The notes beneath the pieces are model-generated. The model was not told the DNA's origin. It saw only the letters and a list, made by a program, of their open reading frames with translations, and searched no databases. Below, piece by piece: positions 36,675 to 45,670 of a stretch of 64,000 bases of DNA; within the stretch, counting starts at the first letter, position 1, and each line of letters opens with the position of its first letter. This DNA comes from Cohaesibacter sp. ES.047 (lineage in GTDB: Bacteria > Pseudomonadota > Alphaproteobacteria > Rhizobiales > Cohaesibacteraceae): positions 3,116,001 to 3,180,000 of the forward strand of contig NZ_LT907844.1 in assembly GCF_900215505.1 (NCBI RefSeq), given 5' to 3'. Position numbers and translations under genes: made by a program.

Positions 36675-38321
36675 ATGTCTGGCAACAAAATGGTCGTGGT
36701 CACGCGGCTGGGCACCATCGTGGCATCTGCACTTGTCATTTCGCTGATCGCCTCAATGATGACCACCCTTCCATATGGTCGCGCGTTTCATGACCTATTT
36801 ACACTGCTCGATGGGGCCTATCGGGTTTCTGTCGGGCAATTGCCGGGGGTCGATTTCGCCTCTCCAATCGGCCCTTTGTTGCTCTATTTCATGCGTTGGG
36901 GGCAAATCCTCTGGCCAGCCGGCCATGATTATGTCACCTACCATGCCATAACCTGGCTGTTCATGCTGCCCCCGATGGCCGTCCTGTCGTTGCGGCTTCG
37001 CTCGGGGCTGGCCTTTGCTGGCGCCTTTGCCCTGCTTGCAGTGATGATCCTCCTGCCGATGACGCTGGATGATACCTACCTGTCAGAAATCAGCTATTTT
37101 GCCTCCTACAACCGATTTGCCTCGGGGCTTCTGTTCCTCCTCAGCCTCTGGCTTGTGTTGCCGAAGGGGCGGATAGACGGGGTGCTGTTGGCGTACCTGT
37201 TGTTGTTGATGGCCTTTATCAAGATCACCGCTGGCATGGTCGGTCTGGGGATGCTTATCTGTGCGGTGATCCTTGGCCGAGCGAGCCTGCGCATCGCGAT
37301 TGAAGCGCTCTGCCTCTTGGTTGCGGTATTGCTTCTGCTCGATGTCTCGACAGGTATGGTTTCGGGCTATCTCCATGACATCGGAACGATGATTGCGCTC
37401 AACGAAGGTGGAGGCCTTTACAAGCTTTTCTACTATGGTTTCAACAACTGGCTTGTGCTGTTTCTGCTGGGGCTTCTTGTGCTTTCTGCACTCTACAAGG
37501 CGGTGTCCAGCAGCGAGCTTAGTAGGTTGTGCCTTGTTGATTTTACGCGCACGGTATGGCAGCGCGAAGCTTTCATTGTCGATGCCGTCCTCATTACCGT
37601 TGCCGTGTGGGGGGCAGAAAGCCAGAACACGGGAAGTCTGGGCCTGATCCCGGCTGCCGCGATCTTCTTTCATCCCGCCGCTTGGCGCGAGTATCGTCTG
37701 GTCAACATGGCCCTTCTGGCGGCGCTTGTCTTCCCGGTTGCTGACATGGCCGTCAAGCGTTCGATAAGAGCCTATGTGCGCGAAAACAAACCGGCTCCCG
37801 TGCAGCCGCTTGAACCCATGGTCAAGGGCACGCGCGTCCCGTTCACGACCTATGAGGGGGCCCGGTTCTTTAGCGAGATCTTCAGGGACAAGCTTGAGCT
37901 GACGCGAGAAGTACAGAACAATCGCTTCTTCATCACCCTCGATCCCACGTCAAACGCCCCGGCTGCCCAGTTGGCTCTTCATATGGATACGATTGAAGCT
38001 GCCCGCCTGTTTGAGGAACGGGGCTATCGCAAACTCGCCAATCACTATGCCTCGCTCTATTTCTCGGATCCGTTCGGAATGATGCTGGGTTTGATGCCAG
38101 CCAAGGGCACCATGTTGACCATGGATGCCGACCGAACCGTTCCGCGCTTTAATGATGAGCAGGCACACGACTACCTCAAGACCGTAGACGGTGTTTTCGT
38201 TGGCCATTGCGATCTCCACAACGAGGAGTTCGACAAGATGTTTGCCAATGTGCTCGAAGCCGAATTTGACGGCTATCCGCTGACCCAATGCTGGAGCTTC
38301 TACGCGCGCAAGCAGCCCTGA
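36675..38321 (+). CDS. Polytopic membrane protein, candidate GT-C type glycosyltransferase
   Basis: 548 residues from the ATG at 36675 with a GGGGAG ribosome site. About ten hydrophobic helices fill residues 10-385, followed by a soluble C-terminal domain of about 160 residues. The first extracytoplasmic loop reads LLDGAYRVSVGQLPGVDFAS and then a GPLLLY helix, a pattern seen in GT-C enzymes, which use polyprenyl-phosphate sugars. I do not recognise a named family. It is convergent with the lipid-linked sugar cluster at 38421-44394 across a bidirectional terminator, which would fit use of that donor. Function is inference. Confidence 0.55.
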   Translation: MSGNKMVVVTRLGTIVASALVISLIASMMTTLPYGRAFHDLFTLLDGAYRVSVGQLPGVDFASPIGPLLLYFMRWGQILWPAGHDYVTYHAITWLFMLPPMAVLSLRLRSGLAFAGAFALLAVMILLPMTLDDTYLSEISYFASYNRFASGLLFLLSLWLVLPKGRIDGVLLAYLLLLMAFIKITAGMVGLGMLICAVILGRASLRIAIEALCLLVAVLLLLDVSTGMVSGYLHDIGTMIALNEGGGLYKLFYYGFNNWLVLFLLGLLVLSALYKAVSSSELSRLCLVDFTRTVWQREAFIVDAVLITVAVWGAESQNTGSLGLIPAAAIFFHPAAWREYRLVNMALLAALVFPVADMAVKRSIRAYVRENKPAPVQPLEPMVKGTRVPFTTYEGARFFSEIFRDKLELTREVQNNRFFITLDPTSNAPAAQLALHMDTIEAARLFEERGYRKLANHYASLYFSDPFGMMLGLMPAKGTMLTMDADRTVPRFNDEQAHDYLKTVDGVFVGHCDLHNEEFDKMFANVLEAEFDGYPLTQCWSFYARKQP

Positions 38322-38364
38322 CCAATTTGGCTCAGGGCCGGCCATGATGCCAAGTCTGAAACGA

Positions 38365-38391
38365 AAAAGGCCCGCTGCAAGCGGGCCTTTT
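38365..38391. terminator. Bidirectional terminator
   Basis: A perfect 11-bp stem (38365-38375 with 38381-38391), loop TGCAA, with A-tract on the left and T-tract on the right. It serves both the membrane protein gene and the convergent five-gene cluster. Confidence 0.92.
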
Positions 38392-38420
38392 CTATTCTCT
38401 TGACTGTGCCTTCGGAAGAC

Positions 38421-39908
38421 TTAGCCCGCCTGACTTTTCACAAAGTCGGTGACGATCTTGACCACACCGCCGGACAGGACCTTGTCGAAGGCAGTGATGA
38501 ACTGATCGACATGTTCCTTCGTGGTGATCAGCGGTGGCTGCAAGCGCACGACATTGCGGTTGTATTCGGTGAAGGCGACCAGCACATCATGATCGCGCAG
38601 AAGCGCCGAGCCGATAAAGCCCGAGAGTGATCCCTTGAGCTTGTCATCCAGCATGCCGAGCATCGGACGCACGGCCATCGGCATCGTTTGCGAGAAATCC
38701 TGAAACTCAAGCCCAAGCATGAAGCCGCGCCCGCGCACATCCTTGATAAGGCTCGGATGCTTTGCCTGAAGGCGCTTGAGCTCCTCTTTCATGTAGTTGC
38801 CAACCTCCTGAGCATTCTCCAGGAGGTTTTCCTCATAGATCACATTCAGCGTCTCGATGGCGGTGATGCAAGCCTCACCAATGCCGCCGAAAGTTGCCGG
38901 ACCATGGATAAGCGCCGTGGCTGGCTTGCCGTAGGCACCCATGTAGATCTCGCGGCGCGCAATCATGGCCGCCATGGCGGTCTTGCCGCCGCCCAGTGCC
39001 TTTGCTAGAGCGGTCACATCGGGCACCACGCCATAATGCTCAAAGGCAAAGAAGCGGCCGGTACGGCCCGTGCCGGACTGAACCTCATCAGCCACCCACA
39101 AGACGCCGCGTTCATCACACAGCTTGCGCAGGCCCTGCCAGAAAGAGGCGGGAGCTTCGATGATGCCGCCACCGCCCTGAATGGTCTCAAGACAGACAAT
39201 GCCGATGGCGGGATCATTGTCGAGCGCCACACGAATGGCATCGAGATCGCCAAAAGGCACCTTGGTCACATTCTCTACCAGCTTGAAATCGGACTGATAG
39301 AGCTCGCTGTCGGTGATCGAAAGAACGCCCTTGGATTTGCCGTGGAAACTGTTCTCCGCATAGAGCACCTTACAGCGGTCCGGGCCCTGATATTTCTCGG
39401 CAACCTTGATCGCAGCTTCCATCACCTCCGACCCGGTGGTGCCAAGGAAGACCATGTCGAGGTCACCCGGTGCAATGGCGGCCAAGTTGTTCGCAAGAGC
39501 CGAGGCATATTGTGACAGGAAGGCCATGGCGACCTCGTGCCGGTCCTCTTCGCCGAACTTGCGCCGTGCTTCGATGACACGGGGATGGTTGTGACCGATG
39601 GCCAGTGTGCCAAAACCGCCGAAGAAATCGAGAATGTCGCGCCCGTTCTGGTCCCGGTAGTGGAGCCCTTTGGCGCTCTCGATTTTCACCTTGTGAAAGC
39701 CTAAAAGCTTCATGAAATGAAACTGGCCGGGATTGAGATGGGCCTTGAAAAGCTCGGCGATCCGGTCGATATCCATCGCCTTGGCGTCCTCGACGCTGAT
39801 CAGCGCGGGATGAGGCACGGGTGTTTTCACTTCCTCACCCGGATCGATAACAATCGGTTGGCTGGCTTGCTTGGTTGCTTTGTTCCGTTTGCGGAGCTTG
39901 AGGAGCAT
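38421..39908 (-). CDS. Class III PLP-dependent aminotransferase
   Basis: 495 residues. After an N-terminal extension of about 70 residues it reads as a class III aminotransferase: GGFGTLAIGHNHPRV, GTTGSEVMEAAIK, the DEVQSGTGRTGRFF segment, and the PLP lysine in ALAKALGGG. Relatives act on ornithine, GABA, diaminobutyrate or lipid-linked aldehydes such as hopanoid precursors. It is the last gene of the five-gene cluster, 23 bp after the epimerase, so an unusual amino group may be added to the product or precursor. The substrate is unknown. Confidence 0.85.
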   Translation of the reverse strand: MLLKLRKRNKATKQASQPIVIDPGEEVKTPVPHPALISVEDAKAMDIDRIAELFKAHLNPGQFHFMKLLGFHKVKIESAKGLHYRDQNGRDILDFFGGFGTLAIGHNHPRVIEARRKFGEEDRHEVAMAFLSQYASALANNLAAIAPGDLDMVFLGTTGSEVMEAAIKVAEKYQGPDRCKVLYAENSFHGKSKGVLSITDSELYQSDFKLVENVTKVPFGDLDAIRVALDNDPAIGIVCLETIQGGGGIIEAPASFWQGLRKLCDERGVLWVADEVQSGTGRTGRFFAFEHYGVVPDVTALAKALGGGKTAMAAMIARREIYMGAYGKPATALIHGPATFGGIGEACITAIETLNVIYEENLLENAQEVGNYMKEELKRLQAKHPSLIKDVRGRGFMLGLEFQDFSQTMPMAVRPMLGMLDDKLKGSLSGFIGSALLRDHDVLVAFTEYNRNVVRLQPPLITTKEHVDQFITAFDKVLSGGVVKIVTDFVKSQAG

Positions 39909-39931
39909 GAAGTCAGTCCTTGTTGAAATGG

Positions 39932-40954
39932 TTATTCAGCGGCTTCGGGAGAGGCGGTCAATTTACCGGCTTTCTCATCGAGGCCGTGGCGATATTCGCG
40001 ATAGGCCGCAACCAGCATGTCGTCATCGGAATAGCGGGCTTTCCAGCCAAGATCCCGTTCGGCTTTGGAGCAATCGAGCAGGCATTCCTCGTCTGCAATC
40101 AGATATTGCTCCGGATCCATGATCGGCTGGTTGATCATGTCCAGAAAATCGAGTGTGCGTTTCACCGCCCAGCCCGGCGTTGGTACCAGGATGGAGTAAC
40201 TGTTCGCATCGTCGATCAGCCGCTTCAAGAGCTTGCGAACGCTCGGTGGATTGGACGAACCCAGATTGTAGGCCTCGTTCGGGAAGCCTTTCTTCCAAGC
40301 CAGATACGCCGCTTCGGCGCAGTCAAAGACCGAGATGAATTGATAGGGATTCTTGCCCGATCCGATCATTGGAACCGGCAGGTTATAGTCCACCAGCTTG
40401 AACAGCTTGGACAGGATGCCCAGCCGACCGGGGCCGATGATCAGGCGCGGGCGGAAAAGCGAGATATTGAAGCTCTTTTCTGCGCGCCAGACGCTGGCAA
40501 GCTTCTCGGTCTCCCACTTGCTTTCACCATATTCACCAAGGGGCGACACCGGATGATCTTCATACATCGGCACGGTCTTGGTGTGCCCATATATCATGTC
40601 AGTGGTGAAATGCACCAGATTGCGGGCCCCGGCCTTCTCCATGGCTTCGAGAATATGGGCCGTGCCATGATAATTGACCGGCCAGAAAAACTCGTGCCGT
40701 TCGGCGCGGGTCACGATGGGCGACAGCATTTTGGCGGACAGATTGTAAACGGCATCCTCAGGCTGCATGTCGAGCGGCTCAAAAGCCTCCCGTTTGGTGA
40801 CATCCAGCTCGATCCATGTGCAAAGCTCGTGATTATAATGCGGATAGTTGCTGTTCTTGATATCGCAGACGATCACTGTCTCGCCTTCTGCAATCAGCTT
40901 GGCCGCGAGAACATGACCCACAAAGCCATCTCCGCCGAAAATAATGTGCTTCAT
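39932..40954 (-). CDS. NAD-dependent epimerase/dehydratase (extended SDR)
   Basis: 340 residues. The N-terminal Rossmann loop is GGDGFVG, and the catalytic YGESK (YxxxK) with upstream serine or threonine candidates is present. It resembles nucleoside-diphosphate-sugar epimerases. In the context of a DprE1-like oxidase and a UbiA-HAD protein, it could act as the reductase partner that completes 2'-epimerisation of a lipid-linked ribose, a job done by a different SDR (DprE2) in mycobacteria. That role is inference. Its start overlaps the stop of the upstream small transporter by 1 bp (TAATG). Confidence 0.82.
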   Translation of the reverse strand: MKHIIFGGDGFVGHVLAAKLIAEGETVIVCDIKNSNYPHYNHELCTWIELDVTKREAFEPLDMQPEDAVYNLSAKMLSPIVTRAERHEFFWPVNYHGTAHILEAMEKAGARNLVHFTTDMIYGHTKTVPMYEDHPVSPLGEYGESKWETEKLASVWRAEKSFNISLFRPRLIIGPGRLGILSKLFKLVDYNLPVPMIGSGKNPYQFISVFDCAEAAYLAWKKGFPNEAYNLGSSNPPSVRKLLKRLIDDANSYSILVPTPGWAVKRTLDFLDMINQPIMDPEQYLIADEECLLDCSKAERDLGWKARYSDDDMLVAAYREYRHGLDEKAGKLTASPEAAE

Positions 40955-41436
40955 TACACCAACTCCTTGTCACCGGTCGGCGAGGCCACCAACTCGGCAT
41001 GGTCTTTCTGCAATTCGATTTGTTGCGCAATTCCGTCGGGCTGCTCGTGCTCGGCCGACCCGCCTTGTGCGATCAGGTAGGTCCCGACACAAATGAAAGC
41101 GATGCCCGCGATCCGCCAGTTGTTGAGGTCTTCCTTGAATAGCCACCATGCCGCGACAGCCACCGCAACATAGGCCAGAGAGAGGAAGGGATAAGCAAAG
41201 GACAGTTCAACCTTGCTCAGGACATAAAGATGAGAGGCCATGGAAATGACGAACGTTACCAGACCAGCAAACACCCATGGATGAAAAACGATCTTGAGCA
41301 CCATGGTGATGACGCCCAGCACCGATATCCCGTCAGCCGGAGCGATTGGCCCCAGAGTCAACATGCCCTGCTTGAGCATCATCTGTGCCGCCGCATTGGT
41401 CAGGACGGTGAAAAGAATGAATGGCAAATAAGTCAT
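40954..41436 (-). CDS. Small EamA/SMR-like membrane protein, candidate lipid-sugar flippase
   Basis: 160 residues, four hydrophobic helices (about 1-20, 40-65, 80-100 and 105-125) followed by a polar tail. The FAYPFLSLAYVAVAVAAWWL and GIAFICVGTYLIAQ segments match half-size DMT proteins such as ArnE/ArnF, which flip undecaprenyl-phosphate aminosugars. Placement within the cluster suggests it moves the lipid-linked sugar across the membrane. It is coupled to the epimerase gene by a 1-bp overlap. Confidence 0.75.
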   Translation of the reverse strand: MTYLPFILFTVLTNAAAQMMLKQGMLTLGPIAPADGISVLGVITMVLKIVFHPWVFAGLVTFVISMASHLYVLSKVELSFAYPFLSLAYVAVAVAAWWLFKEDLNNWRIAGIAFICVGTYLIAQGGSAEHEQPDGIAQQIELQKDHAELVASPTGDKELV

Positions 41437-41551
41437 GTTGGGTCTTATCTTCCTTTAACGAATAACTCTTCAGGGCTCTTACTTTGCGGTGCTACAAGAA
41501 ATTACTTACGCTCTTGAAGACGCGACGGAAACCTGCCGGTTCAAGAGATGG

Positions 41552-42916
41552 TTAAGATGCTTTCTCGGCCTTTATTTCCGATCTGAATTCTTCAGTCTGA
41601 TGGCTCACCCGACGCCAGAAATCGCTCATCATCGCCGGATCGCGCAATCGCTCAAGCGCGCGCCATTGACTGAAGCCAGATCGGAAGGTTTCGGGTTGCA
41701 TGCGGCTGTCTTTGTAAGGATTAACCCGGCCTCCCACCTCAAGGGTGATCCTGTCGAGCCTGTCGAGCAGGGCATGGGTCGCCGGTTCCCGATTGGGGAA
41801 GTCGAGCGTCAGGGTGAAGCCTTCCATCGGAAAGGACAGAAGCCCCGGCGACCGTACCGATCCGAACCGTTTGAGCACCGTTAAAAACGAACCGTGATTG
41901 GCATCGTGGCTGGCTTCGAGCATCCGCCGCAGGGCCGCTTCACCGCCTTCAAGCGGGAGGGAGCATTGATGCTGATGCAAACCGCCCGGGCCATAAAGCC
42001 GGTTCCATCCACCCACCGCATCAAGGGGGAAGAAAAAGCTGTCCGGTCTTGCTACATGGGGCGCCTGTTGACTGGCGTTGCGCCAATAATAGAGCTTGTT
42101 GAAAGCCGACAGTGCCGGTCCCGCCACCAGAGGGATCGGTGGTGTGAAGGGAACGGAAAGAAGCGGCTTGCCATATTTGGGCGGGGTGGGGCTCTCGATG
42201 TGATCCCCGAGCATCAGGATGCCGCGTCCCAGACGATCACCGGTGGCAAGCGAGTCGATCCAGGCAACGGAATATTCATGCTCGGGATCCTCCTGAGCAA
42301 GCAGATCAAGGCCTTCTTCAAGGCTGTCGAACGGAAGTTTGGTCTCCAGCACCTTGTGTGAAGCAACGGGGATCAAAGACAACTCGATCCACTCGATGAA
42401 GCCGGTCAGGCCCATGCCCCCGATGGTCGCAGCATATAGATCGCTGTTCTGATCAGCAGCGCACACGAGCCGTTCGCGATCCGATCGCAAAAGTGAGAAT
42501 TGACGCACGTGGCAGCCGATGGTGCCGCGATGACCATGGTTCTTGCCGTGAATATCGTTGGCGACCATACCGCCCAGCGTGACGAATTTCGTGCCTGGAA
42601 CAACAGGTATGAACCAGCCGCTATCCTTGAGCGCATCAAGAAGCTCGATCAGCAGGATGCCGCTTTCCGCCCGCAGGATACCTGCATTCAGATCAAGTGA
42701 CAGGACGCGATTGTGGTGCCGGCCATCCAACAGGGTGCCGACGTCATTCAGACAACTGTCACCGTAGGAGCGGCCATTGCCATACGGCAGGTAGCTTTGA
42801 GACTGGGAAAGCAATCCGTCGCGCTGAACCGAGGCATCAAACGCGATGATTTCGCGTGCCCTCGTGTCGATCCGTCCCCAGCTATTGGTTTCTTTCATTG
42901 CCATGGGTTCCGCCAT
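41552..42916 (-). CDS. DprE1-like FAD-dependent oxidoreductase
   Basis: 454 residues from the ATG at 42916, 2 bp after the UbiA stop; a later ATG at 42904 is possible. The FAD-binding region has YGNGRSYGDSCLNDVG and GTKFVTLGGMVANDIHGKNH, and the C-terminal part has FPLDAVGGWNRLYGPGGLHQ, KRFGSVRSPGLLSFP and YKDSRMQPETF. This matches mycobacterial DprE1, which oxidises decaprenyl-phospho-ribose at C2 on the way to arabinose. The residue aligned with the mycobacterial Cys387 is T370 (context GFTLTLDFP). The lysine of YKDSR is conserved. Substrate in this organism is inferred. Confidence 0.85.
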   Translation of the reverse strand: MAEPMAMKETNSWGRIDTRAREIIAFDASVQRDGLLSQSQSYLPYGNGRSYGDSCLNDVGTLLDGRHHNRVLSLDLNAGILRAESGILLIELLDALKDSGWFIPVVPGTKFVTLGGMVANDIHGKNHGHRGTIGCHVRQFSLLRSDRERLVCAADQNSDLYAATIGGMGLTGFIEWIELSLIPVASHKVLETKLPFDSLEEGLDLLAQEDPEHEYSVAWIDSLATGDRLGRGILMLGDHIESPTPPKYGKPLLSVPFTPPIPLVAGPALSAFNKLYYWRNASQQAPHVARPDSFFFPLDAVGGWNRLYGPGGLHQHQCSLPLEGGEAALRRMLEASHDANHGSFLTVLKRFGSVRSPGLLSFPMEGFTLTLDFPNREPATHALLDRLDRITLEVGGRVNPYKDSRMQPETFRSGFSQWRALERLRDPAMMSDFWRRVSHQTEEFRSEIKAEKAS

Positions 42917-42918
42917 CC

Positions 42919-44394
42919 TCAAATCATTTGCGCCACGAGCATGACCACAGCGCCAAGCGCGATCATGAGCTGGCTGCGCCAATCGGTCATCAGGAAGACG
43001 ACCGGGTCGTCGTTCATCTCCTGCCGACGGGCTAGGGTCCAGATGCGCAAAATCAGATAGAGCACCAGTGGGCAGACAAGCCAGATCAACTCCGGATAGG
43101 TATAGTTTTCCGAGATTTGAGGCGTGTCTATGAACAGCGCCAAAACGACCACCGCCGCAAAGCCCGATGCCAGACCGCCTTGCGAAATTGTCTCGGCATC
43201 CTCGGAATGATAACCGCGCCCAGTGTCCTTGCGCCCTTTCACCTCAACCTGATGATCCAGTTCGACATAGCGTTTGACGAAGGCAAGCGAGAGGAAGAAG
43301 AACATGCAAAAGGCGAGCAACCAGGTGGAGATGGGCGCGGCAATGGCCGCGGACCCCGCGATCACACGGATTGCGAAAAGGCCAGCCAGCGTAAGTGTAT
43401 CGATCAGCAGCATCCGCTTGAGCAGGAAGCTGTAAGTTGTCGTCACCACCAGATAGATCAGCAGCACCGCAGAGAAAATCGGTGGCAGCAGCACCGAGAT
43501 GCTAAAAGCGACCGCGATGAACAACACCGCTGCGACGATGGCATGGGCGGGCGAAACCAATCCGGATGGGATGGGACGCGCATGCTTGCTGCGATGTTTG
43601 CGGTCGGATTCAATGTCGAGCAGATCATTGAACAGATAGACGCTGGAGGCGCAAAGGGAAAAGGCCAGAAACGCCAGAATGAGCGCCGGAATGTTTGACA
43701 GGGTCACCAATTGGCTCGTCAGAATTGCCGGAACAAAGATCAGCGAGTTCTTCAGCCATTGATGCACCCGGATGGCTTTCAGCCAGACACGCCAGCGTGG
43801 TTTGGAAGGCTGTTTGCTGGAAACATGCCGCGCATGGTCTTGCTTTTCGCAGTAGGACAGGGCGGCGCGGTCGTCTCCCACGACGATGGCCTCACCGGCC
43901 TTGTCCCAAACGGAAAAGTCGGCTCGGCTGTTGCCGACATAATCAAAGCCCTTCTCACCATAAAGAGCACTCAAGCGGTCCGCCTTGGTCTTGCCAACCA
44001 GATTGACCGCATCATCGGTTGCTTCGATGCCGTCAAAAAAGCGCAAGTGTTCGGCAATGGCCTTTGCATACGGATAGGGCGATGCCGTTGCGAGCACGAG
44101 TTTACGTCCGCGCGCACGCTCGGTTTTCAACATCTCGACAAGATGAATCCGATAGGGCAACAACGTCACGTCAGGCGTCACTCGCTTGGCGATCTGCATT
44201 TTCAGATGTGCCTTGCCCTGCATGAGCCAGAGCGGAAGCATCACGATGAGATGAAAGTGATTGCGCAGCAGCAACAGGACGGCCTCATACAGCAGATCGG
44301 TCCGGATCAAGGATCCGTCGAGATCTACACAAAGAGGTCGCTCCCGTGATTCCGGCGACGAAGTAACAACACGTTCTGGTGAGGAATTGCTCAT
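42919..44394 (-). CDS. HAD-UbiA fusion, polyprenyl-phosphate phosphoribosyl (DPPR)-type synthase/phosphatase
   Basis: 491 residues. An N-terminal HAD phosphatase domain (about 20-200) has the nucleophile motif DLDGSLIRTD with D24 and D26. The C-terminal UbiA prenyltransferase domain (about 205-490) has several membrane helices and the aspartate-rich motif N257-D258-xx-D261-xxx-D265. In mycobacteria, a UbiA protein joins PRPP to decaprenyl phosphate and a separate phosphatase removes the 5-phosphate. Here both are one protein. This fusion, followed 2 bp later by a DprE1-like gene, points to a lipid-linked ribose or arabinose. Confidence 0.85.
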   Translation of the reverse strand: MSNSSPERVVTSSPESRERPLCVDLDGSLIRTDLLYEAVLLLLRNHFHLIVMLPLWLMQGKAHLKMQIAKRVTPDVTLLPYRIHLVEMLKTERARGRKLVLATASPYPYAKAIAEHLRFFDGIEATDDAVNLVGKTKADRLSALYGEKGFDYVGNSRADFSVWDKAGEAIVVGDDRAALSYCEKQDHARHVSSKQPSKPRWRVWLKAIRVHQWLKNSLIFVPAILTSQLVTLSNIPALILAFLAFSLCASSVYLFNDLLDIESDRKHRSKHARPIPSGLVSPAHAIVAAVLFIAVAFSISVLLPPIFSAVLLIYLVVTTTYSFLLKRMLLIDTLTLAGLFAIRVIAGSAAIAAPISTWLLAFCMFFFLSLAFVKRYVELDHQVEVKGRKDTGRGYHSEDAETISQGGLASGFAAVVVLALFIDTPQISENYTYPELIWLVCPLVLYLILRIWTLARRQEMNDDPVVFLMTDWRSQLMIALGAVVMLVAQMI

Positions 44395-44648
44395 TTTGGA
44401 ATAATCATTTTGTTGTTTAGTCTTTCGGTGTTTTCGATAGTGTCATCAAATTCCTAAATTCAGTTCTAGAATTTAGGTTAATGCTTTCCAAAATTCCGCA
44501 ATGCAATTTTACGGTTAATACTGACTTAAGGTACAATCGTGGTGTGACAGGAAATATGCGGACACATTGCGCAAATGCCCGGATTGTCATGCCGGTGTCA
44601 TCCAACATCCCGTAGATCTTGCTTGGAAAGAAGAAAGTCTTGGTGAGA

Positions 44649-45521
44649 ATGAAGCTATCAATCAATCAGATGCGGGCTGTTGACGCGGTTGTCCGGACCG
44701 GCAGTTTTTCGGCTGCAGCCAAGGAACTTGGCATTTCCCAACCATCGGTTTCTAACCACCTGTCAGCGCTGGAAAAGCACTATAATACCCAGCTGATTCA
44801 CCGCAATGGGCGTCAGGCTGAACCGACAGGGGCCTGCCGCGAGGTTCTGTCGCGGATTCGGTCCGTCTTGGCCATCACCAATGAGATCGAGCATTCTCTC
44901 GAAGGGCGCCGGAACCTGAAATCGGGATCTCTGCGACTTGGCTATTCGGCCCATCAATTTGCCATGCCGATCCTGTCCGCATTCATGACCCGATTTCCCG
45001 ACGTCGAGATCGAGGCCCGGGCAATGGCGTCGAATGATCTTCTGCCCCTGCTTCTGGATGGCAAGTTCGATGTTGTCTTCTTGACAGCCAAGGAGCCGCC
45101 CGCCGATCTGCATAGTACCCATATCTGCACGCAGAATGTCTCGCTTGTTGTGCCCAAGGGCCATCCCCTGACAGCAAGGGAAGCTGTAAGCTGGGCCGAG
45201 ATTTCGAGCTTTTCGCTGCTTCAGCGCGAGAAGAGTTCGGGCACCCGTCAGGTTTTTGAACAGGCAGCTGCCCGTGTCGGTGCCAACCTCAATACGGTGC
45301 TTGCTTTGGGATCCTGGGGGTCGATCGTGTCCACCATTCACGCCGGGATGGGTTTTGGTGTTGCCATGCAGGGTGAGGTGAGTGAAGCGGACAACCTCGA
45401 TACCATCTTGATTGAGGACAGCAATCTGATGGTCGGTCACTATCTCGTCTGCCTGCCTGAAATGCAGCAAGTGGCTGCGATCAAGGCGATGATCTCAACG
45501 GCACAAAACCATACTCCCTGA
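44649..45521 (+). CDS. LysR-family transcriptional regulator, likely of the phosphonate operon
   Basis: 290 residues from the ATG at 44649; a GTG at 44643 is an alternative. The winged helix-turn-helix (about 5-62) contains TGSFSAAAKELGISQPSVSNHL, and the effector domain is a periplasmic-binding-like fold with PKGHPLTARE. It is divergent from the UbiA-HAD gene and directly upstream of the ABC-phn operon in the same direction. LysR regulators commonly control phnWX genes, so it is the likely activator, responding perhaps to 2-aminoethylphosphonate. That link is by position only. Confidence 0.85.
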   Translation: MKLSINQMRAVDAVVRTGSFSAAAKELGISQPSVSNHLSALEKHYNTQLIHRNGRQAEPTGACREVLSRIRSVLAITNEIEHSLEGRRNLKSGSLRLGYSAHQFAMPILSAFMTRFPDVEIEARAMASNDLLPLLLDGKFDVVFLTAKEPPADLHSTHICTQNVSLVVPKGHPLTAREAVSWAEISSFSLLQREKSSGTRQVFEQAAARVGANLNTVLALGSWGSIVSTIHAGMGFGVAMQGEVSEADNLDTILIEDSNLMVGHYLVCLPEMQQVAAIKAMISTAQNHTP

Positions 45522-45670
45522 CATTAGGTTCATGTGTCGCCGTCGTGAGTGTGACGGTTACATGTCAACGCCTCATGTATAGTAAAAAGCTATAGTAAGC
45601 ATGACTTCATAAAACTGTTAAATAAGCTGCTTAGGACAGGGATTGCTCGATACAAACAGGGAGTCCATCC

